A stretch of DNA of 6,226 nucleotides from an uncultured Ruminococcus sp. (GCA_902803585.1 CADCQO010000247.1:1-6226), one strand, 5' to 3'; shown: positions 1 through 5,739, numbered from the stretch's first letter. Notes: generated by a model not told the origin, from the letters alone. Program-made: numbers and translations.

Positions 1-1
1 C

Positions 2-757
2 GAAAGCGAACTGTGCGATACCTGCCGTTCCCGTCTGACACGCAATCCTATGAGAATCCTCGACTGTAAAAGCCCCGTCTGCTCCAGAATTGCCGCAGAA
101 GCACCCAAGGTACTGGATTATCTTTGTGACGACTGCCGCCGGCATTTTGATGAAGTCAAGGGCTGTCTGGACGCTGCACATATCCGCTATCATGTCAACC
201 CCGCTATCGTAAGAGGTCTGGACTACTACACACGCACAGTCTTTGAATTCGTTACACCGGACATCGGCACAATCTGCGGCGGCGGCCGTTATGATGGTCT
301 TATCGAAGAACTGGGCGGTCAGCATACGCCTTCTCTCGGTTTCGGCATGGGCATGGAAAGACTGCTTTTACTGCTGGACAAGCAGAAAACAGAAATTCCT
401 GCGCCGCCTGTATGCGACTTGTTTGTAATCGGTCTGGGAGAGCAGGCAAAGCAGAAGGCTTTCAGCATCATTGAGGGTGTACGCAGTGCGTCACTCATCG
501 CAGAAGGCGATATTGTCGGCAGAACACTCAAGGCACAGATGAAGTACGCCAACAAGATCGGCGCCCGTTTCTGTATGGTCATCGGTGACAGCGAAATCGA
601 AGAAAACTGTGCAGTGCTGAAAAACATGACCACGAAGGAAGAAAAGAAAGTGCCTCTGGACGAGGGCTTTTTCAATGCGTTCTTTGGCGCTTATGTAGAA
701 AGCAATAATTCAAAACTGCTCCAGCAGCTTGAAAGCATGAAATCAGACTTGACATAA
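2..757 (+). CDS. hisS: Histidyl-tRNA synthetase, C-terminal part (5' end outside window)
   Basis: Charges tRNA-His with histidine in the cytoplasm (class II aminoacyl-tRNA synthetase). The frame is open from base 2, so the gene continues off the left edge. The 251 visible residues compare with about 420 for a full bacterial enzyme, so roughly 170 N-terminal residues including motif 1 and motif 2 are missing. Visible in order: a cysteine-containing segment (LCDTC near the edge, then NPMRILDCK and LCDDC); the histidine-specific motif RGLDYYTRTVFEF (bases 212-250); the second histidine-binding motif GGGRYDGL (278-301); and class II motif 3, GFGMGMERL (from 338). From about base 410 comes the C-terminal anticodon-binding domain, with DLFVIGLG and the LKAQMKYANKIGA stretch. 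The ATG at base 50 is internal (it falls within NPMRILDCK) and is not the start. aspS follows 25 bases downstream on the same strand, a common Firmicute arrangement that suggests co-transcription. Confidence 0.97.
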   Translation, partial: ESELCDTCRSRLTRNPMRILDCKSPVCSRIAAEAPKVLDYLCDDCRRHFDEVKGCLDAAHIRYHVNPAIVRGLDYYTRTVFEFVTPDIGTICGGGRYDGLIEELGGQHTPSLGFGMGMERLLLLLDKQKTEIPAPPVCDLFVIGLGEQAKQKAFSIIEGVRSASLIAEGDIVGRTLKAQMKYANKIGARFCMVIGDSEIEENCAVLKNMTTKEEKKVPLDEGFFNAFFGAYVESNNSKLLQQLESMKSDLT

Positions 758-763
758 AATCAC

Positions 764-772
764 AGGAAAGGA
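764..772 (+). promoter_or_regulatory. Ribosome binding site of aspS
   Basis: The purine-rich AGGAAAGGA lies 10 bases upstream of the ATG at 783. It supports that ATG over the internal ATG at 804, which has only a weak ACAGG in front of it. No promoter or terminator is visible in the 25-base hisS-aspS gap, which fits one mRNA. Confidence 0.7.
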
Positions 773-782
773 AAGAAATAGC

Positions 783-2561
783 ATGGCAGAATTTTTGACA
801 GGCATGAAGCGCACCTGCTACTGCGGTTCGCTCCGTGCCGGAAATATCGGTGAAGAGGTCGTTGTATGCGGCTGGGTACAGCGTCAGCGTGACCTCGGAC
901 AATTGATTTTTATTGACCTCAGGGACAGAACAGGCATCGTACAGTTAGCGCTGGACGATACTACCGACAAGGCAATTTTTGAAAAAGCGGCTTCTGTCCG
1001 CTCGGAATTCGTTCTCGGTGTACGGGGTATTGTCAGAGAACGAAGCGCCAAAAACAAGGATATTCCTACGGGTGATATTGAAATCGAAGTAAAGGAACTC
1101 CGCATTCTCTCCGAAAGCGAAACAACTCCCTTTGAAATCATTGACAACTGCCCGACCGCAGAGCTGACAAGACTCAAATACCGCTATCTCGACCTGCGCC
1201 GCCCCGAACTGCAGAAAAACCTTCTGTTCCGCCACAAGGTAGCAAAAGTGACCCGTGACTTTTTCGATGAGAACGGCTTCATTGAACTGGAAACACCTAT
1301 GCTCATCAAGTCTACCCCCGAAGGCGCAAGAGATTTCCTCGTTCCTTCCCGTATCCACAAAGGCTCTTTCTATGCCCTGCCCCAGTCCCCGCAGATGTAC
1401 AAGCAGCTTTGCATGGTGGCAGGCTTTGACCGCTATATGCAGATTGCCCGCTGTTTCCGTGACGAAGACCTCCGCGCTGACAGACAGCCTGAGTTCACAC
1501 AGATCGACCTCGAAATGTCCTTTGTCGATATGGAGGATATTCTCGATCTGGGCGAGCGTTATATCAAGCGTCTTTTCAAAGATGTAATGGACGTTGATAT
1601 TCCTACCCCCTTCCCCCGCTATACCTACAACGAGGTAATGGAGCGTTTTGGTTCTGACAAACCCGATACCCGCTTTGCAATGGAAATTTTCAATCTGAGC
1701 GATGAAGTAAAGAACACAGAGTTCGCTGTCTTTAAGAATGCTCTGGCAGGCGGCGGTTCTGTTCGCGGTATCACCGTCAAAAATGCCTCCAAAACCTACA
1801 CCCGTAAGGAAATCGACAAGCTGACAGAGTTTGTCAGAGGCATCGGCGCAAAGGGTCTTGCATGGATACGTCTGACAGAGGACGGCATGGCTTCGAGCTT
1901 TGCCAAGTTCATGAGCGAAACGGAAATGCAGGCAATTCTTGAAAAAGCCGGTGCTGAAAAGGGCGATGTTGTGCTGGTTGTCGCTGACACTGACAATAAC
2001 CTCGTACTCTCAACACTGGGCGCAGTACGTCTTGAGTGTGCCAAGAGAATGGACATGATCCCGCAGGGTTATAACTTCCTCTGGGTAGTGAAGTTCCCCT
2101 TCTTCGAGTACGACAAGGAAACAGGCGAATGGGTCGCTATGCACCACCCCTTTACCTCCCCGACAGATGACTGTATGGACAAACTGGACGGCAATAAAGG
2201 CGAGGTTTACGCTAAAGCCTATGACATGGTACTCAACGGTACAGAGCTTTCTTCCGGTTCTATCCGTATCACAAACCCCGATCTGCAAAAGAAAATGTTC
2301 TCTATGCTCGGACTCAGTGATGAAGAAGCCTATACAAAATTCGGCTTCCTGATGGACGCTTTCAAATACGGCGCACCCCCTCACGGCGGTATGGGAATCG
2401 GACTTGACCGCCTTGTCATGCAGATGCTCGGCGCACCGACACTCCGTGATGTCGTACTGTTCCCGAAGGTACAGAACGCCAGCGAGCCGATGACAAATGC
2501 TCCTGCCGGCGTTGATCCCCAGCAGCTTGCCGATCTCGGAATCAAAGTCAGCGAGTCATAA
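783..2561 (+). CDS. aspS: Aspartyl-tRNA synthetase (bacterial type, with GAD insertion)
   Basis: Charges tRNA-Asp with aspartate in the cytoplasm; class IIb synthetase. At 592 residues it has the normal length of the bacterial form. Order: N-terminal OB-fold anticodon-binding domain (about 10-110, with GWVQRQRDLGQLIFIDLRDR at 30-49); motif 1 region around GFIELETPML (165-174); the flipping-loop segment STPEGARDF (177-185); motif 2 FRDEDLRADRQPEFTQIDLE (225-244); the bacterial GAD insertion (about 300-420); and motif 3 GMGIGLDRLV (536-545). All key motifs look intact. Leu38 in the RQRDLG stretch is the residue found in enzymes specific for tRNA-Asp, whereas non-discriminating enzymes such as that of Pseudomonas have His there, so I infer a discriminating enzyme. 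The ATG at 783 is preferred for its ribosome binding site and because clostridial AspRS often has a few residues before the (L/M)KRT start; ATG 804 is the alternative. Likely co-transcribed with hisS and ended by the terminator at 2582. Confidence 0.98.
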   Translation: MAEFLTGMKRTCYCGSLRAGNIGEEVVVCGWVQRQRDLGQLIFIDLRDRTGIVQLALDDTTDKAIFEKAASVRSEFVLGVRGIVRERSAKNKDIPTGDIEIEVKELRILSESETTPFEIIDNCPTAELTRLKYRYLDLRRPELQKNLLFRHKVAKVTRDFFDENGFIELETPMLIKSTPEGARDFLVPSRIHKGSFYALPQSPQMYKQLCMVAGFDRYMQIARCFRDEDLRADRQPEFTQIDLEMSFVDMEDILDLGERYIKRLFKDVMDVDIPTPFPRYTYNEVMERFGSDKPDTRFAMEIFNLSDEVKNTEFAVFKNALAGGGSVRGITVKNASKTYTRKEIDKLTEFVRGIGAKGLAWIRLTEDGMASSFAKFMSETEMQAILEKAGAEKGDVVLVVADTDNNLVLSTLGAVRLECAKRMDMIPQGYNFLWVVKFPFFEYDKETGEWVAMHHPFTSPTDDCMDKLDGNKGEVYAKAYDMVLNGTELSSGSIRITNPDLQKKMFSMLGLSDEEAYTKFGFLMDAFKYGAPPHGGMGIGLDRLVMQMLGAPTLRDVVLFPKVQNASEPMTNAPAGVDPQQLADLGIKVSES

Positions 2562-2581
2562 CGGCGGCTTCATCAATACAC

Positions 2582-2630
2582 AGACCGAACCAATGACGGT
2601 AAAACGTCAGAGGTTCGGTTTTCTGTTTTC
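2582..2630 (+). terminator. Intrinsic terminator of hisS-aspS
   Basis: Outer arms ACCGAACC (2584-2591) and GGTTCGGT (2612-2619) are perfectly complementary. After a 2x2 internal loop (AA/GA) the stem continues with TGACG (2594-2598) and CGTCA (2605-2609), closing a 6-base loop. The right arm runs directly into TTT and then CTGTTTTC. It begins 20 bases after the aspS stop, which matches an intrinsic terminator separating the synthetase unit from the CAP gene. Confidence 0.9.
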
Positions 2631-2687
2631 TTCTGACTGTCCGCCGCCGACCTGTCAATATGAGGAAGGACTGGATATTTTTGTAGG

Positions 2688-2716
2688 TTGATTTCACATC
2701 GCATACCCTGTATAAT
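2688..2716 (+). promoter_or_regulatory. Sigma-A type promoter of the CAP-domain gene
   Basis: TTGATT (2688-2693) and a perfect TATAAT (2711-2716) are separated by 17 bases, close to the housekeeping consensus. A transcription start is expected near 2722-2724, giving a leader of about 46 bases. It lies after the aspS terminator, so the CAP gene is an independent unit. Confidence 0.82.
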
Positions 2717-2720
2717 AAAG

Positions 2721-2745
2721 CTGTAAGCATCACAATAGCTTACGG
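2721..2745 (+). other. Hairpin at the predicted 5' end of the CAP mRNA
   Basis: GTAAGC (2723-2728) pairs with GCTTAC (2738-2743). The stem extends by a U-G and a C-G pair to 8 pairs, with a 9-base loop (ATCACAATA). It starts almost exactly where transcription is predicted to start and ends 8 bases before the Shine-Dalgarno, which it leaves free. A 5' stabilising hairpin is one reading. As DNA the same inverted repeat could be a repressor site just downstream of the -10. The pairing is seen; the function is inferred. Confidence 0.45.
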
Positions 2746-2753
2746 CAATATAC

Positions 2754-2761
2754 AAGGAGGT
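2754..2761 (+). promoter_or_regulatory. Strong ribosome binding site of the CAP-domain gene
   Basis: AAGGAGGT, a near-perfect anti-16S match, sits 7 bases before the ATG at 2769. It fixes the start and predicts efficient translation. Confidence 0.9.
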
Positions 2762-2768
2762 TTTTGAG

Positions 2769-3545
2769 ATGAAACGTTTTTTCCGAACGACATCTGCGTT
2801 GATTTTTAGTATGCTGCTGACAGCCGGTACATCTGCCGCTGTTCATGCAGCGGGAAACTCTGCTCTGCCCGCTATGAACGGTCAGTCCGCTGTAAAGGTT
2901 CTGTCGGGCAGCTGTTCCCCCGAAGATTTTCAGAAACTGCTGAACGGTTGCTGTAACGGCAGCTGTTCCCCTGAAGATTTCCAGAAACTGCTGAACGGTT
3001 GCTGTAACGGCAGCTGTTCTCCCAAAGATTTCCAGAAACTGCTGAACGGCAATGTACCGGACAAATCCGACGGCGGCGCAGCACAATGGCAGGAGAAGCT
3101 TCCCACACAGCAGGAACAGTCCGCTCCTCCTGCTGAAGCTGCAGAACAGCCCTCTGCCGGCACAGATACGATTTCTGCTTACGAAAAGCAAGTCGTTGAC
3201 CTCATCAATGATATCCGCTTACAAAACGGTCTTTCTCCCCTTACCGTCAACACAAAATTATGTTCTGTTGCAAGACTCAAATCACAGGATATGCACGACA
3301 AACATTATTTCAGCCATCAGTCGCCCACTTACGGTTCACCGTTTGATATGATGAAGCAGTTCGGCATCACTTACCGCAGTGCAGGCGAAAACATTGCAAT
3401 GGGACAATCTTCCCCGCAGGCAGTTGTTAACGCTTGGATGAACTCAGAGGGGCATCGTGCCAACATTCTCAATGCTTCATTTACACAAATCGGCATGGGC
3501 TATGTGCCGGACGGTCATTACTGGACACAAATGTTCATCGGATAA
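2769..3545 (+). CDS. Secreted YkwD-like CAP/SCP-domain protein with three Cys-rich tandem repeats
   Basis: Predicted exported protein of 258 residues. Residues 1-27 form a signal peptide: basic start MKRFFR, hydrophobic core, and likely cleavage after VHA (25-27); no lipobox Cys is seen. Residues 47-94 hold three tandem copies of GSCSPEDFQKLLNGCCN (47-63, 64-80, and a shorter third copy 81-94 with Lys for Glu). They contain Cys 49, 61, 62, 66, 78, 79 and 83. A Pro/Ala/Glu/Gln-rich linker follows (about 95-133). The CAP domain spans about 137-258, with helix YEKQVVDLINDIR, FSHQSP (His183), AGENIA (Glu207), SEGHRANIL (Glu227, His229) and the terminal strand HYWTQMFIG. His183, Glu207, Glu227 and His229 match the cavity residues of the family. 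Bacterial members are secreted or spore/envelope associated; their biochemical role is mostly unsettled, so no activity is assigned. The repeat module's function is unknown to me. Own promoter and strong ribosome binding site; monocistronic. Confidence 0.93.
   Translation: MKRFFRTTSALIFSMLLTAGTSAAVHAAGNSALPAMNGQSAVKVLSGSCSPEDFQKLLNGCCNGSCSPEDFQKLLNGCCNGSCSPKDFQKLLNGNVPDKSDGGAAQWQEKLPTQQEQSAPPAEAAEQPSAGTDTISAYEKQVVDLINDIRLQNGLSPLTVNTKLCSVARLKSQDMHDKHYFSHQSPTYGSPFDMMKQFGITYRSAGENIAMGQSSPQAVVNAWMNSEGHRANILNASFTQIGMGYVPDGHYWTQMFIG
2907..3050 (+). repeat. Tandem 51-base repeat, 2.8 copies, inside the CAP gene
   Basis: Copies at 2907-2957, 2958-3008 and 3009-3050 (the last lacking the final 9 bases). 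Copies 1 and 2 differ at 2 of 51 bases, both silent (CCC/CCT and TTT/TTC). Copies 2 and 3 differ at 4 of 42 bases, one changing Glu to Lys. The unit is an exact multiple of three, so gain or loss of a copy keeps the frame. The high identity suggests recent duplication or gene conversion. Confidence 0.95.
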
Positions 3546-3573
3546 CAGCAAAACATTCTGACACACGCAAAAA

Positions 3574-3600
3574 CCCGCAGGCTCACCAAAAACCTGCGGG
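3574..3600 (-). terminator. Intrinsic terminator of the ABC exporter operon, probably shared with the CAP gene
   Basis: A perfect 8-base stem, CCCGCAGG (3574-3581) with CCTGCGGG (3593-3600), and an 11-base loop. Read on the minus strand the stem is followed by TTTTTGCG, a classic U-tract, and it begins 17 bases after the permease stop. Read on the plus strand it lies 28 bases after the CAP stop but is followed by CTGGTTCTTA, a poor U-tract. It therefore clearly fits the minus strand and only possibly acts in both directions. Confidence 0.88.
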
Positions 3601-3617
3601 CTGGTTCTTATGAAAAA

Positions 3618-4421
3618 TTATCTTTGGTCAGACTTTGTTTTTCTGACAAAGGTGAAAACGGACAGAACAAACAGCACCAGTGCAAAACCGCTGCAGATGG
3701 CAAGAGGAAGCAGCATTCCGCCGAAATCTCCGGCCAATGCCAGACGTGCCGCCTTTACACTGTGATAGAACGGTAATTTGTTGCAGATTGCCAGCCATAC
3801 ACCGCCCATCTGGTCAACGTCCATCCAGATACCGCCCAGAAGTGCTGCGGCAGTAATCATTGTCGAGCACACGCCCGGTGCAGCTTTGTCGTTGAACAGT
3901 ACACCGAAGATGATACCCAGACTGATGAAAAGCAGGATAGAGGGAATGAGCAGCGGCAAAGACAGCAGCATATACAGAACATTGAAAGTATTCTTGCCGG
4001 CAGCCAGAGCGATGATATCTCCGGCTGTATAGGTAATGATGATCTGTGAAAAAGCAATCAGCGCAAAAGGCAGCAGATAACCGACAATGTAATCCGTTCC
4101 CTTCATGGGGGACGCATACAGACGCATCAGAAAAGCACTGGAGCGGTCAGAAGAAACACGCATACAGCAGAAAAGACTCAGGAATGACAGACCGAAAACT
4201 GTTATAGCGGGTGTCAGCTTATGTATCTGAAAAACGGTGGGCGCCATAGAAGTTCCTTCGGGAATCGGTACACCCTCCGGAACAACCGTTTCAGGAATCG
4301 AGCCATTCACAATCGTCATGACAATCAGCATAATGATGGGGAAGCCCAGACAGAAAATATAGCTCAGCGGATCTCTCAGCAGTTCTTTGATGTTTCTTAA
4401 AGCAAAAGCCCTTACTCTCAT
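3618..4421 (-). CDS. ABC-2 type exporter, membrane permease subunit
   Basis: Integral membrane partner of the ATPase encoded just upstream. Of 267 residues, the basic N-terminus MRVRAFALRNIKELLRDP is followed by six likely transmembrane helices at about 21-38, 70-88, 110-132, 148-175, 183-200 and 236-259. A loop of about 30 residues rich in Pro and Glu lies between helices 1 and 2, probably outside. The FGVLFNDKAAPG segment and the LPFYHSVKAAR segment after helix 5 are typical of ABC-2 permeases of the drug or small-molecule exporter kind. The start is the ATG at 4421, which overlaps the ATPase stop by 4 bases (ATGA), with GGAGG at 4431-4435 nine bases upstream. A longer open frame reaching 4550 is only the antiparallel shadow of the ATPase end. 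The substrate cannot be told from sequence. The hairpin at 3574-3600 ends the transcript. Confidence 0.93.
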   Translation of the reverse strand: MRVRAFALRNIKELLRDPLSYIFCLGFPIIMLIVMTIVNGSIPETVVPEGVPIPEGTSMAPTVFQIHKLTPAITVFGLSFLSLFCCMRVSSDRSSAFLMRLYASPMKGTDYIVGYLLPFALIAFSQIIITYTAGDIIALAAGKNTFNVLYMLLSLPLLIPSILLFISLGIIFGVLFNDKAAPGVCSTMITAAALLGGIWMDVDQMGGVWLAICNKLPFYHSVKAARLALAGDFGGMLLPLAICSGFALVLFVLSVFTFVRKTKSDQR

Positions 4422-5152
4422 ACACCGTCCCCTCCGACAATTTCTACAAAAGCATCTTCTAACTTTTCTTTTCCGGTGGACTGTTTCAGCTCTGCGGCTG
4501 TGCCGAGTGCCTTCATATGTCCCTTCGCCATAATAGCGATACGGTCGCAAAGAGCCTCTACCTCATCAAGATAATGTGTTGTCAGGATAATGGTTACCTT
4601 GCCTTTGAGGGAAGAAATGATTTTCCAGAGTTCTCTGCGGGCGAGTACATCAAGTCCGAGTGTCGGTTCGTCCAGAAAAATGACTTTCGGGTCGGTGATG
4701 AGTGCCATAGCGATACTCAGTCTTCTCTGCCAGCCGCCCGAAAGCGTTTTTGCCTTCTGGTTCTGCACCTCGTCCAGACTCAGCGAGCGAAAGACACTTT
4801 CACGGTTCTTTCGGGTTTCCTCCTGACTCAGGCCATAAATTTTAGCGATAAAGTCAAGGTTTTCCCGCACCGTCAGATTGCCCGCTACCGCTGTTTCCTG
4901 CGGTGAGATATTGGTAATTTTTTTGATCTCCTGCAGAGCATTCCGCACACTGTGTCCCATGACAACAGCGTCGCCCTCCGTAATGGCAGAAAGCCCTGTC
5001 AGCATACGGATCGTAGTGGTTTTTCCTGCGCCGTTGACACCCAGCAGGCCGAAGATTTCGCCTTCGTATACTTCCATGTTCAGATGGTCAACAGCCGTTT
5101 TATCGCCGAAGCGTTTTGTCAGATCAGTCGTTTTAATCATCGTTTTTGTCAT
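4418..5152 (-). CDS. ABC transporter ATP-binding subunit of the ABC-2 exporter
   Basis: Cytoplasmic ATPase that powers the permease encoded next. All nucleotide-binding motifs are present in its 244 residues: Walker A GVNGAGKTT (38-46), Q-loop Gln85 (SPQE), signature LSGGWQ (137-142), Walker B KVIFLDEP (156-163), D-loop LGLD (165-168) and H-loop His193 (TTHYLDE). The LGLDVLARRELW stretch is typical of the drug/ABC-2 exporter subgroup (CcmA/DrrA-like). The start ATG at 5152 is chosen because GGAGG at 5161-5165 lies 8 bases upstream and MTKTMIKTTDLTKRF is the usual N-terminus; the frame is open to 5212 but that extension only overlaps the regulator gene. It overlaps the end of the regulator by 20 bases and the permease start by 4 bases, so translation is likely coupled. 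DrrA-like is a subgroup label only; no drug substrate is implied. Confidence 0.96.
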   Translation of the reverse strand: MTKTMIKTTDLTKRFGDKTAVDHLNMEVYEGEIFGLLGVNGAGKTTTIRMLTGLSAITEGDAVVMGHSVRNALQEIKKITNISPQETAVAGNLTVRENLDFIAKIYGLSQEETRKNRESVFRSLSLDEVQNQKAKTLSGGWQRRLSIAMALITDPKVIFLDEPTLGLDVLARRELWKIISSLKGKVTIILTTHYLDEVEALCDRIAIMAKGHMKALGTAAELKQSTGKEKLEDAFVEIVGGDGV

Positions 5153-5582
5153 GTTCAGTTCCTCCAAAGGTCGGTGCTTCTGAAAATTCCTTAATGAAGC
5201 TGTCAATTGCACTCAGCGGCATCAGTGCAAGCCCTCGTTCTATATCGCCCAATAATACCAGTTCTTCGCCTTCTTTGATGCCAAATACCCTCATTGCCTC
5301 GTCAGGGAGCGTAATTTTATGATCGGTAACAATGCACTTTCCGAAGATAAATTTGTTTTTGGGTATCATTTTTGCCTGTTCCTCTTTTCCCATGAACAGC
5401 AAAGCAATGTCTTCGATGGTTATGTCAAATATTTTAGCAAGTTCGCCACATTTGATAACATCGGGGACACTGTCGCCGCTCTCCCATTTTGCCACAGACT
5501 GACGTGAAACATTCATACGTTCCGCCAAGTCCTCCTGTGTCATTCTGGCTTCCATACGGAGTTTTCTCAATGTATCGCTCAT
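5133..5582 (-). CDS. Xre-family HTH regulator with C-terminal AbrB/SpoVT-like domain
   Basis: Predicted DNA-binding regulator of the exporter operon, 149 residues. Residues 4-60 are a Cro/C1-type helix-turn-helix, with TQEDLAERMNVSRQSVAKWE (15-34) as the helix 2-3 core. Residues 78-122 resemble the swapped-hairpin AbrB/MazE/SpoVT domain (KFIFGKCIVTDHKITLPDEA and GIKEGEELVLLGD), which in that family dimerises and often binds DNA. The tail (123-149) is acidic. The gene starts at the ATG at 5582, with AAAGGGAGG 8 bases upstream, directly behind a near-consensus promoter. Its 3' end overlaps the ATPase start by 20 bases and contains the ATPase ribosome binding site. Being first in the operon suggests self-regulation. 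Whether it represses or activates, and what it senses, is not visible. The AbrB-like assignment is by sequence pattern only and is less certain than the HTH. Confidence 0.88.
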   Translation of the reverse strand: MSDTLRKLRMEARMTQEDLAERMNVSRQSVAKWESGDSVPDVIKCGELAKIFDITIEDIALLFMGKEEQAKMIPKNKFIFGKCIVTDHKITLPDEAMRVFGIKEGEELVLLGDIERGLALMPLSAIDSFIKEFSEAPTFGGTEHDKNDD

Positions 5583-5590
5583 GTTTTCAG

Positions 5591-5599
5591 CCTCCCTTT
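5591..5599 (-). promoter_or_regulatory. Ribosome binding site of the HTH-AbrB gene
   Basis: AAAGGGAGG on the minus strand, 8 bases before the ATG at 5582. The predicted transcription start falls at about 5599, so this site would be at the extreme 5' end of the mRNA. Confidence 0.82.
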
Positions 5600-5605
5600 G
5601 TGCTT

Positions 5606-5634
5606 ATTATATCTGAAACGCTGCCGGCTTTCAA
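5606..5634 (-). promoter_or_regulatory. Sigma-A type promoter of the regulator-exporter operon
   Basis: On the minus strand TTGAAA (5634-5629) and a perfect TATAAT (5611-5606) are separated by exactly 17 bases. The transcription start should be about 5599, leaving a leader of only about 17 bases. This is the only strong promoter seen for the three overlapping genes. Confidence 0.85.
5614..5633. promoter_or_regulatory. Candidate operator in the promoter spacer
   Basis: An inverted repeat TGAAA-N10-TTTCA overlaps the -35 hexamer and fills much of the -35/-10 spacer. The inner ten bases are only partly symmetric. The position is ideal for repression by the HTH-AbrB protein encoded downstream. 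The repeat is seen; the role is inferred, and five-base arms can occur by chance. Confidence 0.35.
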
Positions 5635-5644
5635 CCAACCCGAC

Positions 5645-5661
5645 TTAACATTTTCGGTTAA
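5645..5661. repeat. Short inverted repeat upstream of the operon promoter
   Basis: TTAAC (5645-5649) and GTTAA (5657-5661) with a 7-base spacer, followed on the plus strand by further A residues. It lies about 10 bases upstream of the -35 hexamer of the minus-strand promoter. It could be a second regulator site or simply part of an A/T-rich upstream element. Confidence 0.3.
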
Positions 5662-5694
5662 AAAAAGTAGCAGGCAGCAGCTTTTCCGCTCTGA

Positions 5695-5739
5695 CAAAAA
5701 ACATAACCGGAGTCCTGTACTAAAAACAAGACACCGGTT
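5695..5739 (-). terminator. Intrinsic terminator of the DUF2809-like gene
   Basis: Arms at 5705-5718 and 5726-5739 form a 14-position stem on the minus strand with one mismatch and one G-U pair, and a 7-base loop. It is followed on the minus strand by ATG and then six T (5701-5696). It starts 32 bases after the stop at 5772 and insulates the exporter operon from this upstream gene. Confidence 0.85.

Noticed and set aside
945..1358. 137-codon minus-strand open frame inside aspS, and several similar ones elsewhere in aspS and hisS
   Set aside because: No ribosome binding site or recognisable domain; they lie fully antisense to conserved synthetase coding sequence.
2907..3050. Tandem repeats read as a CRISPR array or minisatellite
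   Set aside because: Units are directly abutting with no unique spacers, are in frame, and differ mostly at silent positions, which is protein-repeat behaviour.
2907..3050. Cys-rich repeats as a RiPP or bacteriocin precursor
   Set aside because: They are in the middle of a Sec-exported protein with a complete CAP domain. The neighbouring ABC genes are convergent on the other strand and have no peptidase domain, and no modification enzyme is present.
2730..3191. Minus-strand open frame of 153 codons across the CAP repeats, with repeated peptides
   Set aside because: It is the antiparallel shadow of the tandem repeats, lacks a ribosome binding site, and runs through the CAP promoter and leader. 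The plus-strand frame has signal peptide, CAP motifs and a Shine-Dalgarno.
4422..4550. N-terminal extension of the permease frame (43 residues rich in Arg and Cys)
   Set aside because: It is an out-of-frame overlap with the ATPase C-terminus. The ATG at 4421 has a good ribosome binding site, an ATGA overlap and the expected permease N-terminus.
4517..4906. 129-codon plus-strand open frame antisense to the ATPase
   Set aside because: It covers the strongly conserved signature and Walker B coding region on the other strand, and has no Shine-Dalgarno or known motif.
5153..5212. 20-residue N-terminal extension of the ATPase
   Set aside because: The extension overlaps the regulator gene in another frame and has no ribosome binding site. 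The ATG at 5152 has GGAGG at 8 bases and gives the usual N-terminus.
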